Source of the DNA: Lentzea terrae
Lineage (GTDB): Bacteria > Actinomycetota > Actinomycetes > Mycobacteriales > Pseudonocardiaceae
DNA length: 64,000 nucleotides
Assembly: GCF_003265345.1 (NCBI RefSeq)
Contig: NZ_QFWW01000059.1
Span: 62,001-126,000 of the forward strand
Direction: 5' to 3'
This document shows positions 1-8,926 of the stretch, piece after piece; within the stretch, counting starts at the first letter, position 1, and every line of letters begins with the position of its first letter. The translations under genes were made by a program, and so were the position numbers. A model generated the notes under the pieces. The model was given only the letters and a program-made list of their open reading frames with translations. It did not search any database and was not told the origin of the DNA.

Positions 1-567
1 AGCTACGGCGCCGCCTCCGCCATGGCCTCCGCCATGGGCCGCCCGGAGGAGGCGCTGTCGTTCCTCCGCTACTTCCTGGACCGCAAGCAGGTCGGCTCGA
101 ACGCCGTGCTGACCGAGAACACCTTCTACCGCGAGGGCGGCAACCTCGCCATCGAGTCGCCGCTGATGTCCGGCCAGGCCGTGCTGGAGATGATGGTCCA
201 GTCGCACAACAACGTCGTGCGCGTCTTCCCGTCCGTTTCCTCCACGTGGGCCGACGCGTCCATCTCGTCGTTGCGAACTCAAGGCGCGTTCCTGGTCGAC
301 GCCTCGCGTTCGGGCGGCCGCACCGAGTGGGTCCAGGTCCACTCGGAGGCGGGCTCTCCGTTGCTCCTGGAGCACGGCATCACCGGCGACATCGACGTCC
401 GGGACTCGCGCGGCCGCCGCTTGGACTACAAGCCTCGCGGCTCGGCCATCGAAATCCCACTACGCCGAGGTCAGACGGCCATCGTCTCCCGCCGCGGCAC
501 CCGTCCGAACGTCTCACCACGCGATGTGGCCGCCAACGGCTCGTCTTCGCGCTGGGGTCTGCCGTAA
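1..567 (+). CDS. C-terminal part of a GH95-like glycoside hydrolase (5' truncated by window)
   Basis: The reading frame is open from the first base, so the true start lies outside the window; 188 residues are visible. A segment around residues 44-80 (ESPLMSGQAVLEMMVQSHN) followed by a beta-rich tail ending in GQTAIVSRRG resembles the end of the toroidal catalytic domain plus the C-terminal beta domain of family 95-type alpha-L-fucosidases and related Tat-exported actinobacterial hydrolases. No catalytic residue can be checked in this piece. It fits the other polysaccharide hydrolases in the window. The family is tentative; another (alpha/alpha)6 glycosidase is possible. Confidence 0.5.
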   Translation, partial: SYGAASAMASAMGRPEEALSFLRYFLDRKQVGSNAVLTENTFYREGGNLAIESPLMSGQAVLEMMVQSHNNVVRVFPSVSSTWADASISSLRTQGAFLVDASRSGGRTEWVQVHSEAGSPLLLEHGITGDIDVRDSRGRRLDYKPRGSAIEIPLRRGQTAIVSRRGTRPNVSPRDVAANGSSSRWGLP

Positions 568-615
568 CGTACAAATTCGAACATTCAGCCAAAGTTCAAC
601 TGTTTCGGCGGACGG

Positions 616-1977
616 GTGGGGTGTGCGGTGGACCTTCAGCACTGGCTCAACGAGGCGCTGGCCAACCACGAGAAGTGGACCGCGGAGTACGGCGCCTACA
701 CACCCCACTCGTCCCTGCAGGTCGACCCGTCTCTCTTCTCCTCGGCGCTGACCGAGCTGCAGGACCGCCTGCGCGACAACTACCCGTTCTTCCACCCGCG
801 CTACGCGGGCCAGATGCTCAAGCCGCCACACCCGGCGGCCGTGGTCGGGTACCTGTCGGCGATGCTGATCAACCCGAACAACCACGCCCTGGACGGCGGC
901 CCCGCGACCGCGGCGATGGAGCGCGAGGTCGTCTCCGGTCTGGCGGACATGTTCGGCTACGGCGACGAACACCTCGGCCACCTCACGTCCAGCGGCACGA
1001 TCGCGAACCTGGAGGCGCTGTTCGTCGCGCGCTCCCTGCATCCGGGCCGTGGTGTCGCGTACTCCTCCGAGGCGCACTACACGCACTCACGCATGTGCGG
1101 CGTACTCGGCATCGAGGGTTTCCCCGTACCCGTGGACGGCCGCGGCCGCATGGACCTGGACGCTCTAGAAGAGCTCCTGCGCACCGGCAAAGTCGGCACA
1201 GTGGTGGTGACGCCCGGTACCACCGCGTTGGGCGCCATCGAACCGGTGCACCTGGTGCTGGACCTCGCACGCCGCTACGACGCACGGGTGCACGTAGACG
1301 CCGCCTACGGAGGGTTCTTCGCTCTTCTCGCGGGCACAGACCTGGCTCCTGAGCCGTGGGAGGCCATCGGCTCGTGCGACTCCGTGGTGGTAGACCCGCA
1401 CAAGCACGGCCTACAGCCCTATGGCTGCGGCGCAGTCCTGTTCCGCGACCCGTCCGTGGGCCGCTTCTACCTGCACGACTCCCCCTACACGTACTTCACG
1501 TCCGACGAACTGCACCTGGGCGAGATCAGCCTGGAGTGCTCCCGCGCCGGAGCAGCCGCCGCCGGACTCTGGCTGACCCTCAGGCTGCTGCCGTTGACCC
1601 GCGACGGGCTGGGCGAGGTACTCGCAGCCGGACGGCGGGCGGCCGTGCGGTGGGCGTCGATCATCCGGGAGTCGTCCGAACTGGAGCTCTACCAGGAGCC
1701 CGAGCTGGACATCGTGACGTACTTCCCGCGGACCACCCCGCTGACGCTGTCCGCTGTGGACGCCGCCTCGCACCGGGTCATGGAGACCGGCATGAACGCC
1801 GCCGTCGACCCGGTCTTCCTGAGCGTGGCACGGGCGTCGAAGTCGGCGTTCGCCGCCAGGCACCCCGAGGTGGAGGCCGATGTGGACGGCGCGCGGGTGC
1901 TGCGCAGCGTGCTGATGAAGCCGGAGTCCGAGGACTACCTGGACACGCTGCACGCGCGGGTGCTCAGCCTGCTCTGA
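616..1977 (+). CDS. PLP-dependent group II amino-acid decarboxylase
   Basis: A 453-residue fold-type I PLP enzyme of the aromatic-amino-acid/tyrosine/glutamate decarboxylase group, expected to turn an amino acid into the corresponding amine plus CO2. The motif VDPHKHG places the Schiff-base lysine at about residue 263; HVDAAYGG upstream supplies the PLP-contacting Asp, and TSSGTIANLEAL is the phosphate-binding/substrate region. Length is normal. A GTG at 628 preceded by a G-rich stretch is an alternative start. A MarR regulator and a glutamine-synthetase-like ligase follow, so the amine may be gamma-glutamylated next door (inference). The substrate cannot be read from sequence. Confidence 0.82.
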   Translation: MGCAVDLQHWLNEALANHEKWTAEYGAYTPHSSLQVDPSLFSSALTELQDRLRDNYPFFHPRYAGQMLKPPHPAAVVGYLSAMLINPNNHALDGGPATAAMEREVVSGLADMFGYGDEHLGHLTSSGTIANLEALFVARSLHPGRGVAYSSEAHYTHSRMCGVLGIEGFPVPVDGRGRMDLDALEELLRTGKVGTVVVTPGTTALGAIEPVHLVLDLARRYDARVHVDAAYGGFFALLAGTDLAPEPWEAIGSCDSVVVDPHKHGLQPYGCGAVLFRDPSVGRFYLHDSPYTYFTSDELHLGEISLECSRAGAAAAGLWLTLRLLPLTRDGLGEVLAAGRRAAVRWASIIRESSELELYQEPELDIVTYFPRTTPLTLSAVDAASHRVMETGMNAAVDPVFLSVARASKSAFAARHPEVEADVDGARVLRSVLMKPESEDYLDTLHARVLSLL

Positions 1978-1996
1978 AACGGGACAACGCCGAAAT

Positions 1997-2044
1997 GGGC
2001 GACTCACCGACGGGGCGGTGATTCCCCGACCAGGCAAGTCGCCC
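1997..2044. terminator. Bidirectional hairpin terminator between convergent genes
   Basis: Outer arms GGGCGACT (1997-2004) and AGTCGCCC (2037-2044) enclose an inner stem CGGGG (2011-2015) / CCCCG (2024-2028). The element sits between the stop of the decarboxylase (1977) and the stop of the convergent MarR gene (2061). There is no U-tract, as is common in actinobacteria. Confidence 0.6.
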
Positions 2045-2060
2045 ACCACGGGCAAGAACG

Positions 2061-2636
2061 TCAGCCGTGCTTGGCCCGGCGACCGGACCGACGCGGAGGC
2101 AACGGCGTGTCCCCGCGCAGATCCAACCGGCGCTGCTCTCCGTTGGCCTCGAGGTGCGTCACCATCCGGCGCAGCATCTCAGCCAGCGACTGAGCCTCGG
2201 AGGACTCCAGCGGGTCGGAGACGAAGACCTCTTCCTCGTTGAACTTGGGGAAGAGGTCGCCCATCAGTTCTTCACCCTCAGGGGTGAGCCGCAGAACCGC
2301 CAGCCGACCGTCAGTGGGGTGCCCGAGGCGCTCCAACAGCCCCCGCGACTGCAGCGTCTTGGCGACGCCCGTCAGGGTGCCCTTGGAGATGCCGGCCTCC
2401 TCGGCCACGTAGCGCGTCTCCATCTCGCCCCAGATCCACACGACCCAGAGCACGACGAAGCCGGTCCAGGTCAGATCGCTGGTGCGCAGCACCGAGTTCT
2501 CGAGGTGCTGGCGGATCGCGGTGGCGGCGCGGTGGATGTTCGACACCGCCGCCATCTGCTCGCGATGCAGCGGCACCGCACCGAGCTTCGCCTGGACGGC
2601 TTTCTCGGTCTCGGCAATCGTGTGGTGACCAGACAA
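2061..2636 (-). CDS. MarR-family transcriptional regulator
   Basis: A winged-helix regulator of about 191 residues. The DNA-binding region reads YVAEEAGISKGTLTGVAKTL, followed by the wing LGHPTDGRLAVLRLTPEG, both typical of MarR. A TTG at 2636 is taken as the start because GGGAGA lies 8 nt upstream; the frame remains open further upstream to 2729 but that extension looks like translated promoter DNA. It is divergent from the glutamine-synthetase-like gene at 2939 and convergent with the decarboxylase, so it may control an amine-metabolism module (inference). Confidence 0.8.
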   Translation of the reverse strand: MSGHHTIAETEKAVQAKLGAVPLHREQMAAVSNIHRAATAIRQHLENSVLRTSDLTWTGFVVLWVVWIWGEMETRYVAEEAGISKGTLTGVAKTLQSRGLLERLGHPTDGRLAVLRLTPEGEELMGDLFPKFNEEEVFVSDPLESSEAQSLAEMLRRMVTHLEANGEQRRLDLRGDTPLPPRRSGRRAKHG

Positions 2637-2938
2637 CTCAAAGTCTCCCGTGCTCGAGCTCAGGGTGTTCCCGGCACAATACTTGCGGTTCCGAACTATG
2701 TCTGTGTTGTGGCGCGAGTCGGTCCGCACGCGGTTTGATCACGATCCCACATCGTGCATGATCTCGTGACGGTCGTCACCCGTCCAGTTACGGACTGTTG
2801 CCCCGTGGTGGACGATGAGTGTGGAGCACCCACTGAGACCGATCATGGTCTTTACTCCACGGACGGGTCGATAGCGTTTGCCCCTCAACGTTATCCCCTC
2901 CGCGCCAGCGACACACTGTGCCGGAAAGGTAGTTCGAC
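2637..2938. promoter_or_regulatory. Divergent intergenic region with nested inverted repeat
   Basis: This 302-bp gene-free stretch must carry the promoters for the MarR gene (left) and the glutamine-synthetase-like gene (right). A nested inverted repeat spans 2821-2860: outer arms GTGGAG (2821-2826) and CTCCAC (2855-2860), inner arms AGACC (2836-2840) and GGTCT (2847-2851). It could be an operator or a leader hairpin. A Shine-Dalgarno GGAAAGG (2923-2929) lies 9 nt before the GTG at 2939. No convincing -35/-10 pair was identified. Confidence 0.45.
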
Positions 2939-4288
2939 GTGGTCGGTGAACAGGTGACACGGGAACTCGCGTCGCGGCTCGGCGAAGACGGGATCGACGT
3001 GGTGCGCGTCGTCTTCCCCGACCTGCTCGGCACCGACCGGGGGCGTGACGTCCTCGTGGAGCATCTACCTGCGGTTACGCAGCGCGGGCTGTCGTTCTGC
3101 CGGGCCGTTTACAGCACCACGCCCGGCGGCAAGACCACCGAGAACGGGGGTGTGCTCGACGCCGGGCTGCCCGACGTGATCGTGGTTCCCGACCTCGACA
3201 CGTTGCTCCCGATTCCGTGGGAGCCGGGCGTCGCGTGGTGCATCGGCGACGCGGTGAGCCCGGCTGACGAAAGACCTGTCGACGAATCGCCGCGGCAGGT
3301 GCTGCGCCGGGCGCTGGAGATATTCGAGACGACGGGACTGTCGCCGGTGGTCGGTCCCGAGTTGGAATATTTTCTCTGCGAACCCGACGAAGATCGCCCG
3401 AACGGGTGGCGGCCCTACTGCGATGAGCCGGGCAACGTGTATGCGACCGGACGAAGGGGCGACTCAGACGGTCATCTGTTGAGAACTCTTCGGACGCTCA
3501 GCTCCGCCGGTCTGCAAACCACGGGCGGCAACCACGAGTACGCGGGCGGTCAGTTCGAAATCAACCTCGTCCATTCGCCCGCCATGGACGCGGCCGATCG
3601 CGCGTTCCGGTTCAAGACGAGCGTCAAGGAGCTCGCGCGCCGAGAGGGCCGGCTCGCCACGTTCATGGCCAAGCCGTTCAACGACGGCGGCGGCAGCGGG
3701 TTCCACCTGCACCTGTCGTGCCACGAGAAGGACGGGCGCAACGCGTTCCAGGCCCCCGCGACCTCGCACGGCCTCTCAGACGAGGCGCGCTGGGCCATCG
3801 GCGGCATCCTCAAGCACGCCCCGGCACTGGCGGCGCTGCTCAACCCGACGGTCAACTCCTACAAGCGGTTCGGGCCGGACTCGCTCGCGCCGTGGTTGAT
3901 CGACTGGGGGCTCGACAACCGCAGCGCGATGCTCCGGGTGCCGGCCGAACGAGGCGAGACGACCCGGCTGGAGCTGCGGCTCGGTGACGCGAGCGCCAAC
4001 CCCTACCTCGGCATCGCCGGCCTCATCGCGGCCACCTACCTGGGCATTCGCGACCGGATCGAGCCGCCGCGGCCGTCCGCCGGATACGGGTACGACCCGT
4101 CGAAGGCGCCGACGCTGCCCGCGACGCTGCCCGACGCGCTCGCCTATCTGGAGGAGGACACGGCGATGGTCGAGGTGCTGGGCAAGGACTTCGTGCGGTC
4201 CTATGTGGACTTCAAGTGGGAGGAGGTGGCCCGGTTCCAGCGGTACGTGACCGACTGGGAGTTCACCGAGTACGCGTACCACCTATAG
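2939..4288 (+). CDS. Glutamine-synthetase-like gamma-glutamyl-amine ligase
   Basis: A 449-residue GS-fold enzyme expected to activate glutamate with ATP and amidate it. Seen: a beta-grasp N-domain, the metal-binding GPELEYFL, GGQFEIN, the ATP/metal segment GGGSGFHLHLS, NSYKRFGPDSLAPW, and the RLELRLGDASANPYL end of the active site. Actinobacterial paralogues of this type (GlnA2/GlnA3/GlnA4 in Streptomyces) glutamylate polyamines or ethanolamine rather than ammonia, and the amino-acid decarboxylase next door would supply an amine; the substrate here is inference. The GTG start is supported by GGAAAGG 9 nt upstream. The helicase gene follows after 10 nt. Confidence 0.8.
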   Translation: MVGEQVTRELASRLGEDGIDVVRVVFPDLLGTDRGRDVLVEHLPAVTQRGLSFCRAVYSTTPGGKTTENGGVLDAGLPDVIVVPDLDTLLPIPWEPGVAWCIGDAVSPADERPVDESPRQVLRRALEIFETTGLSPVVGPELEYFLCEPDEDRPNGWRPYCDEPGNVYATGRRGDSDGHLLRTLRTLSSAGLQTTGGNHEYAGGQFEINLVHSPAMDAADRAFRFKTSVKELARREGRLATFMAKPFNDGGGSGFHLHLSCHEKDGRNAFQAPATSHGLSDEARWAIGGILKHAPALAALLNPTVNSYKRFGPDSLAPWLIDWGLDNRSAMLRVPAERGETTRLELRLGDASANPYLGIAGLIAATYLGIRDRIEPPRPSAGYGYDPSKAPTLPATLPDALAYLEEDTAMVEVLGKDFVRSYVDFKWEEVARFQRYVTDWEFTEYAYHL

Positions 4289-4298
4289 TTCACCTGCG

Positions 4299-6788
4299 AT
4301 GACTGCACTTACGGACCGGCTCACCTCGATCGCCGACGAAGACGAACTGTTCGACGCCTTCTCCCACTGGGCGGGTGAGCGCGGCCTGGCCCTGTACCCG
4401 GCGCAGGAGGAGGCGGTCATCGAGCTCGTCTCCGGGGCCAACGTCATCCTCAGCACGCCCACGGGGTCCGGCAAGAGCCTGGTGGCCATCGGTGCCCACC
4501 TCGTCGCGATGGCGGGCAACCAGCGCAGCTTCTACACGGCGCCGATCAAGGCGCTGGTCTCGGAGAAGTTCTTCGCGCTGTGCGAGGTGTTCGGGCCGGA
4601 GAACGTCGGCATGATGACCGGCGACGCCAGCGTCAACGACCAGGCGCCCATCATCTGCTGCACGGCGGAGATCCTCGCGAACATCGCGCTGCGCGACGGG
4701 GCGACGGCCGACGTCGGCCAGGTCGTGATGGACGAGTTCCACTTCTACTCCGAGCCCGACCGCGGCTGGGCGTGGCAGGTGCCGCTGATCGAGCTGCCGC
4801 AGGCGCAGTTCCTGCTGATGTCGGCGACGCTCGGCGACGTCACGTTCTTCGAGAAGGACCTGACCAGGCGCACCGGCCGCCCCACTGCGGTGGTCCGCTC
4901 GGCGCAGCGCCCGGTGCCGTTGAACTTCCAGTACGTCTCCACGCCGTTGCACGAGACGATCGAGGACCTGCTGCACGGCCGTGAGGCGCCGATCTACGTC
5001 GTGCACTTCACCCAGGCCGCCGCACTCGAACGCGCGCAGTCGCTGATGAGCATCAACGTCTGCTCGAAGCAGGAGAAGGAGGCGATCGCCCAGACGATCG
5101 GCAACTTCCGCTTCAGCGCCGGGTTCGGCAAGACGCTGTCGCGGCTGGTGCGGCACGGCATCGGCGTGCACCACGCCGGCATGCTGCCCAAGTACCGCCG
5201 GCTGGTGGAGCAACTGGCGCAGGCCGGTCTCTTGAAAGTCATCTGCGGCACGGACACGCTGGGCGTCGGCATCAACGTCCCGATCCGCACGGTCGTCTTC
5301 ACGGCGCTGTCGAAGTACGACGGCACCCGCACCCGGATCCTGAAGGCCCGCGAGTTCCACCAGATCGCCGGACGGGCGGGCCGCGCGGGCTACGACACCG
5401 TGGGCACGGTCGTCGTACAGGCGCCGGAACACGAGGTCGAGAACCTCAAGGCGCTCGCCAAGGCGGGCGACGACCCGAAGAAGCGCCGCAAGGTCGTCCG
5501 CAAGAAGGCTCCGGACGGCTTCGTGTCGTGGAGCGAGACGACGTTCGAACGGCTCGTCGGCGCCGAACCGGAGCCGTTGACGTCGTCGTTCCAGGTCTCG
5601 CACGCGATGCTGCTGAACGTGATCGGCCGCCCGACCGGCGGGGCCTTCGCGGCGATGCGGCACCTGCTCGAGGACAACCACGAGGACCGCGCCAAGCAGC
5701 TCAAGCACATCCGCCGCGCGCTGGCGATGTACCGGGCGCTCGTCGCGGCGGGCGTGGTCGAGCGCGACGGCGACGACTTCCGCCTGACCGTCGACCTGCA
5801 GTTCAACTTCGCGCTGAACCAGCCGCTGTCGCCGTTCGCGCTGGCCGCGATCGAACTGCTGGACCGCGAGGCGCCCGGCTACCCGCTGGACGTGCTGTCG
5901 GTGATCGAGTCCACTTTGGACGACCCGCGGCAGATCCTGGGCGCCCAGGAGCACAAGGCGCGCGGCGAGGCGATCGGCGCGATGAAGGCCGACGGCATCG
6001 AGTACGACCAGCGGATGGAACTGCTGGAGGAGGTCACGTACCCGAAGCCGCTCGCCGAGCTGCTCGACGCCGCGTTCCTGACCTACCGCCGCGGCCACCC
6101 GTGGGTCGGCGACTACTCGTTGTCCCCCAAGGCCGTCGTGCGCGACATGTTCGAGCGCGCGATGACGTTCACGGAGTACGTGTCGTTCTACGGCCTCGCG
6201 CGCTCCGAGGGGCTGGTTCTGCGGTACCTGGCCGACGCCTACAAGGCGCTGTCGCAGACGGTGCCGGAAGAGGCGAAGACCGAGGAGCTCAACGACCTGA
6301 TCTCGTGGCTCGGCGAGCTGGTGCGCCAGGTCGACTCGTCGCTGATCGACGAGTGGGAGAAGCTCACCAACCCGGACGCGCCCGACGCTCCCGAGGTCCG
6401 GGTCGACCTGCCGCCCGCCGTCACGAGCAACGTCCGCGCGTTCCGCGTGCTGGTCCGCAACGCGCTGTTCCGCCGCGTCGAGCTGGCCGCGAAACGGGAC
6501 TGGTACTCGCTGGGCGAGCTCGACCACGAGTCGGGCTGGACCGCCAAGGAGTGGATGGACGCCCTCGAGCCGTACTTCGAGGAGCACTCCGACATCGGCG
6601 CGGGCCCCAACGCGCGCGGCCCGGCGTTCCTGATCATCAACGTCGAGCGCGAGCGCTGGGTGTGCCGGCAGATCTTCGAGGACCCGGCCGGCGACAAGGA
6701 CTGGGGCTTCAACGCGGAGATCGACCTGATGGCGTCGGACGAGCTGGGCGAGGCAGCCGTGACCATCACGGACGTCGGCCGCCTGTAG
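4299..6788 (+). CDS. Ski2/Mtr4-like DEAD/DEAH-box RNA helicase (DUF3516 type)
   Basis: An 829-residue superfamily 2 helicase. Motif I TPTGSGKS lies at residues 53-60, motif Ia APIKALVSEKF at about 81-91, motif II DEFH at 145-148, motif III SAT at 175-177, and motif VI QIAGRAGRAG in the second RecA domain. The C-terminal 350 residues match the helical DUF3516-type extension seen in actinobacterial homologues of Ski2-like helicases. It probably remodels RNA in decay or ribosome-related processes. It starts 10 nt after the ligase gene and may be cotranscribed, but the two functions are not obviously linked. Confidence 0.88.
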   Translation: MTALTDRLTSIADEDELFDAFSHWAGERGLALYPAQEEAVIELVSGANVILSTPTGSGKSLVAIGAHLVAMAGNQRSFYTAPIKALVSEKFFALCEVFGPENVGMMTGDASVNDQAPIICCTAEILANIALRDGATADVGQVVMDEFHFYSEPDRGWAWQVPLIELPQAQFLLMSATLGDVTFFEKDLTRRTGRPTAVVRSAQRPVPLNFQYVSTPLHETIEDLLHGREAPIYVVHFTQAAALERAQSLMSINVCSKQEKEAIAQTIGNFRFSAGFGKTLSRLVRHGIGVHHAGMLPKYRRLVEQLAQAGLLKVICGTDTLGVGINVPIRTVVFTALSKYDGTRTRILKAREFHQIAGRAGRAGYDTVGTVVVQAPEHEVENLKALAKAGDDPKKRRKVVRKKAPDGFVSWSETTFERLVGAEPEPLTSSFQVSHAMLLNVIGRPTGGAFAAMRHLLEDNHEDRAKQLKHIRRALAMYRALVAAGVVERDGDDFRLTVDLQFNFALNQPLSPFALAAIELLDREAPGYPLDVLSVIESTLDDPRQILGAQEHKARGEAIGAMKADGIEYDQRMELLEEVTYPKPLAELLDAAFLTYRRGHPWVGDYSLSPKAVVRDMFERAMTFTEYVSFYGLARSEGLVLRYLADAYKALSQTVPEEAKTEELNDLISWLGELVRQVDSSLIDEWEKLTNPDAPDAPEVRVDLPPAVTSNVRAFRVLVRNALFRRVELAAKRDWYSLGELDHESGWTAKEWMDALEPYFEEHSDIGAGPNARGPAFLIINVERERWVCRQIFEDPAGDKDWGFNAEIDLMASDELGEAAVTITDVGRL

Positions 6789-6790
6789 CT

Positions 6791-7358
6791 TCAGCTGATC
6801 GTCCACCGGTCGATCAGCCGCTGCGCCTCGGCAGGGCTGATCGGCAGGTACTCGTCGTCGGACTTGCCGCGGTTGATGTCGTCCAGCACGAAGGAACCTG
6901 TCCACTCACCGTTGTGGCAGACCCGTTCCCGGTAGGTGCCACCGGCCTCGGTCCGGACGAGCTGATGAGCGTTCGCCAGGTCGAGCGCGGTGACGTCGTC
7001 CGGGAAGACCGCGAACGGCAGGTCGCGCGTGTCGTTGCCGGACAGCACGTGGTAGCACACTGAAGAGCTGCCGCGGGTGGAAGCACGACCTGGGCCACAA
7101 GGTGAAGTACTTGGGCCCGCCACGGCCGCGCTGCCGTTCGGCTCGCACGCCGATCTCGATCGCGGCTCGCGGGTCCTTGGCGCATCACCGCGGTCACGTT
7201 GATCAGTTCGTCGCTGCGGTAGCTCGTGGAGAACACCGCGAGGCACGGCAAACCCGCCCGGGCTCAGGCCGGGCGCGAAGGCTGGACTCGACGCCCTGAT
7301 GTGCCCGGACGAGAGCACGCGGAACCGGGCCGCCGTCCTCGATCACGAAGCACCTCAC
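6791..7358 (-). pseudogene. Frame-disrupted gene of unknown function
   Basis: Coding-like segments occur in different minus-strand frames. A first piece starts at GTG 7358 (VRCFVIEDGGPVPRAL). A second starts near 7251 (PCLAVFSTSYRSDELINV). A third runs near 7190-7075 (DPRAAIEIGVRAERQ and FTLWPRSCFHPRQLFS). The last runs from about 7065 to the stop at 6791 (CYHVLSGNDTRDLPFAVFP and FVLDDINRGKSDDEYLP). Joining them gives a plausible soluble protein of about 180 residues that I do not recognise. At least two indels are needed, so this is either a decaying gene or carries sequencing errors. It lies tail-to-tail with the helicase gene. Confidence 0.55.
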
Positions 7359-7413
7359 CGCATCCCCCCAGATGATCGGCTGAAGTCAACTCGTACCACG
7401 AGCTCTGGCCCGG

Positions 7414-8160
7414 TCAGAAGTCGAACGGCGCCTGCAGGTCGTGGGCGCGGAACAGGACGGCGTGCTCGACGCCCATGGCCTCGCCGCTCATCGCGGCGAA
7501 CTTCGGGATGAACTCCGCGGGGGCGGGGTGGTCCGGCAGCGCGGCCAGGTAGGCGGCGTGCGCCTCGAGCGAGGCGACGCCGCGGCGCAGCGGCTCGCCC
7601 GTGACCTCCACGCCGTGCGTCGCGGAGCCGGGGAGCCCCGGGACGATGTACCAGCGCGCGGAGTGTGGTTCGAGGCCCTCGTCGTCGACCTGCTCCGGGA
7701 AGACCCACCGGTTGCCCGCGTCCCGGATCGCGTCGAGCGTCGCGAGCCCGGCCGCGCGGTGGTCGGCCTGGTCGAAGCCGTACGGCGTCTCGATCTCGTA
7801 GCCGGTGCCGAGCACGACGTCGGGCTTGAACCGGCGGATCTCGCGGCAGATGTCCCGGCGCAGGTCCAGGCCGTAGACGAGCACGCCGTCCGGATGTTCG
7901 AGCACGGTCAGGTGCTGGACGCCGACGACGGCACAGGCGGCCTGCTGCTCGGCGACGCGCAGGCGGGCCGTCTCCTCCGGTGGGTTCGGCATGCCGGCTT
8001 CGCCGCGGGTGAGCAGGAGATAGCCGACCTCGATGCCGCGGGCGGTCCAGCGCGCCACGGCCGCGGACGTGCCGTACTCCATGTCGTCGGGATGCGCGAC
8101 GACGCAGAGCACGCGCTGGAAGGACTCCTCGGGAAGGGCGGGCAGTGTCATGCCCGCCAT
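7414..8160 (-). CDS. PIG-L (LmbE) family zinc deacetylase
   Basis: A 248-residue protein of the family that includes MshB and mycothiol S-conjugate amidase. The zinc/catalytic motif AHPDD lies at residues 22-26, and DQADHR carries the third metal-ligand region. The family removes acetyl or acyl groups from amino sugars or sugar conjugates. It is the last gene of a minus-strand run with a mycothiol-dependent-type enzyme (7 nt upstream), the oxidoreductase-ACP-TE-P450 fusion and the acyl-AMP ligase, so it could tailor a product of that run (inference). ATG 8151 is an alternative start with better Shine-Dalgarno spacing. Confidence 0.85.
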   Translation of the reverse strand: MAGMTLPALPEESFQRVLCVVAHPDDMEYGTSAAVARWTARGIEVGYLLLTRGEAGMPNPPEETARLRVAEQQAACAVVGVQHLTVLEHPDGVLVYGLDLRRDICREIRRFKPDVVLGTGYEIETPYGFDQADHRAAGLATLDAIRDAGNRWVFPEQVDDEGLEPHSARWYIVPGLPGSATHGVEVTGEPLRRGVASLEAHAAYLAALPDHPAPAEFIPKFAAMSGEAMGVEHAVLFRAHDLQAPFDF

Positions 8161-8167
8161 CCTCTCG

Positions 8168-8917
8168 CTACTCCGGTTCCCAGGCGATGAGTTGATCGAA
8201 CACCTGACGGTCGCCGTCGAGCTTCAGGCCTTCCCCCGTGTTGCGGGCGTAGAACCACAGCACGAAATCGCTGGCCGTGCCTCGCGCGGACGCGTCGGCC
8301 ACACCGTCGACGTGGCCGATCTGTGCGCCGTCGGCCGACAGCCGGAAGCGCCACGAAGGGCCCTCGCTGACGTGGTAGTCGACGGTCGCGGGCGCGTGCG
8401 GCCAGGGGCTGGTCGTGGCGACGCAGGTGTGCAGGAACTCGTCGACGCCGTCGAGCGCGATCTCCTCCGGCAGCGGCTGCGGGTCGCCGACGGTCAGCTG
8501 GGCGTCGTAGGTGTGGACCGCGAGCTCCTGGAGTTGGTGGCGCGCAACGGCTCCGGCGTTCTGCGGCGCCTGCGAGCCGCCCCACCACGTCCAGCACGCG
8601 CCGTCCGGACCGGCCTCCCGCAGGGCGGTCAGCAGCAGATCAGTCGCCTTGGCCAGCCAGTCCACGAGAACTTCCGGGTCCTGAGGCGCCGTGGGGAGCT
8701 CGATCGCAGGCCTGGCCGTGGTCGGCCCTGCGGCGACGATGCCGGCCCACCGGTGGCGTCCCTCACCGATGTGCCTGGCCAGGTCGAACAGCGTCCACTC
8801 GGGGCAACTCGGCACCTGCGCACCGAGGCTCGGAGCCGAGGAGATTACCTGGCGGAAGGCGGTGGACCGTTCGTCGATCAGACGCAGCAGATCGGGGAAC
8901 CCCAGAGCGTTGTGCAC
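8168..8917 (-). CDS. Maleylpyruvate-isomerase-family (DinB-like) mycothiol-dependent enzyme
   Basis: A 249-residue protein of the mycothiol-dependent maleylpyruvate isomerase / DinB-like family. The N-terminal four-helix part has PSCPEWTLFDLARHIGEGRHRW, with the conserved CPxW and histidine region used for metal binding; HQLQELAVHTYDAQL supplies the second histidine cluster; a C-terminal SCP2-like domain follows. Family members transfer or isomerise using mycothiol, or are uncharacterised. It lies 9 nt downstream of the fusion gene and 7 nt upstream of the PIG-L gene, consistent with one transcript. The substrate is unknown. Confidence 0.78.
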   Translation of the reverse strand: MHNALGFPDLLRLIDERSTAFRQVISSAPSLGAQVPSCPEWTLFDLARHIGEGRHRWAGIVAAGPTTARPAIELPTAPQDPEVLVDWLAKATDLLLTALREAGPDGACWTWWGGSQAPQNAGAVARHQLQELAVHTYDAQLTVGDPQPLPEEIALDGVDEFLHTCVATTSPWPHAPATVDYHVSEGPSWRFRLSADGAQIGHVDGVADASARGTASDFVLWFYARNTGEGLKLDGDRQVFDQLIAWEPE

Positions 8918-8926
8918 AGCGGGTGT

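Noticed and set aside
246-1352. Plus-strand frame 246-1352
   Set aside because: Overlaps the hydrolase tail and the decarboxylase in another frame; Arg/Pro/Gly-rich shadow without motifs.
2637-2729. N-terminal extension of the MarR regulator to 2729
   Set aside because: The extra 31 residues have no homology-like features, and TTG 2636 has a good ribosome site.
4290-6905. An 871-codon open frame antisense to the helicase gene
   Set aside because: It is the mirror of a long GC-rich gene with strong third-position bias; its translation is Arg/Val/Asp-rich with no domain, while the plus strand encodes a complete helicase.
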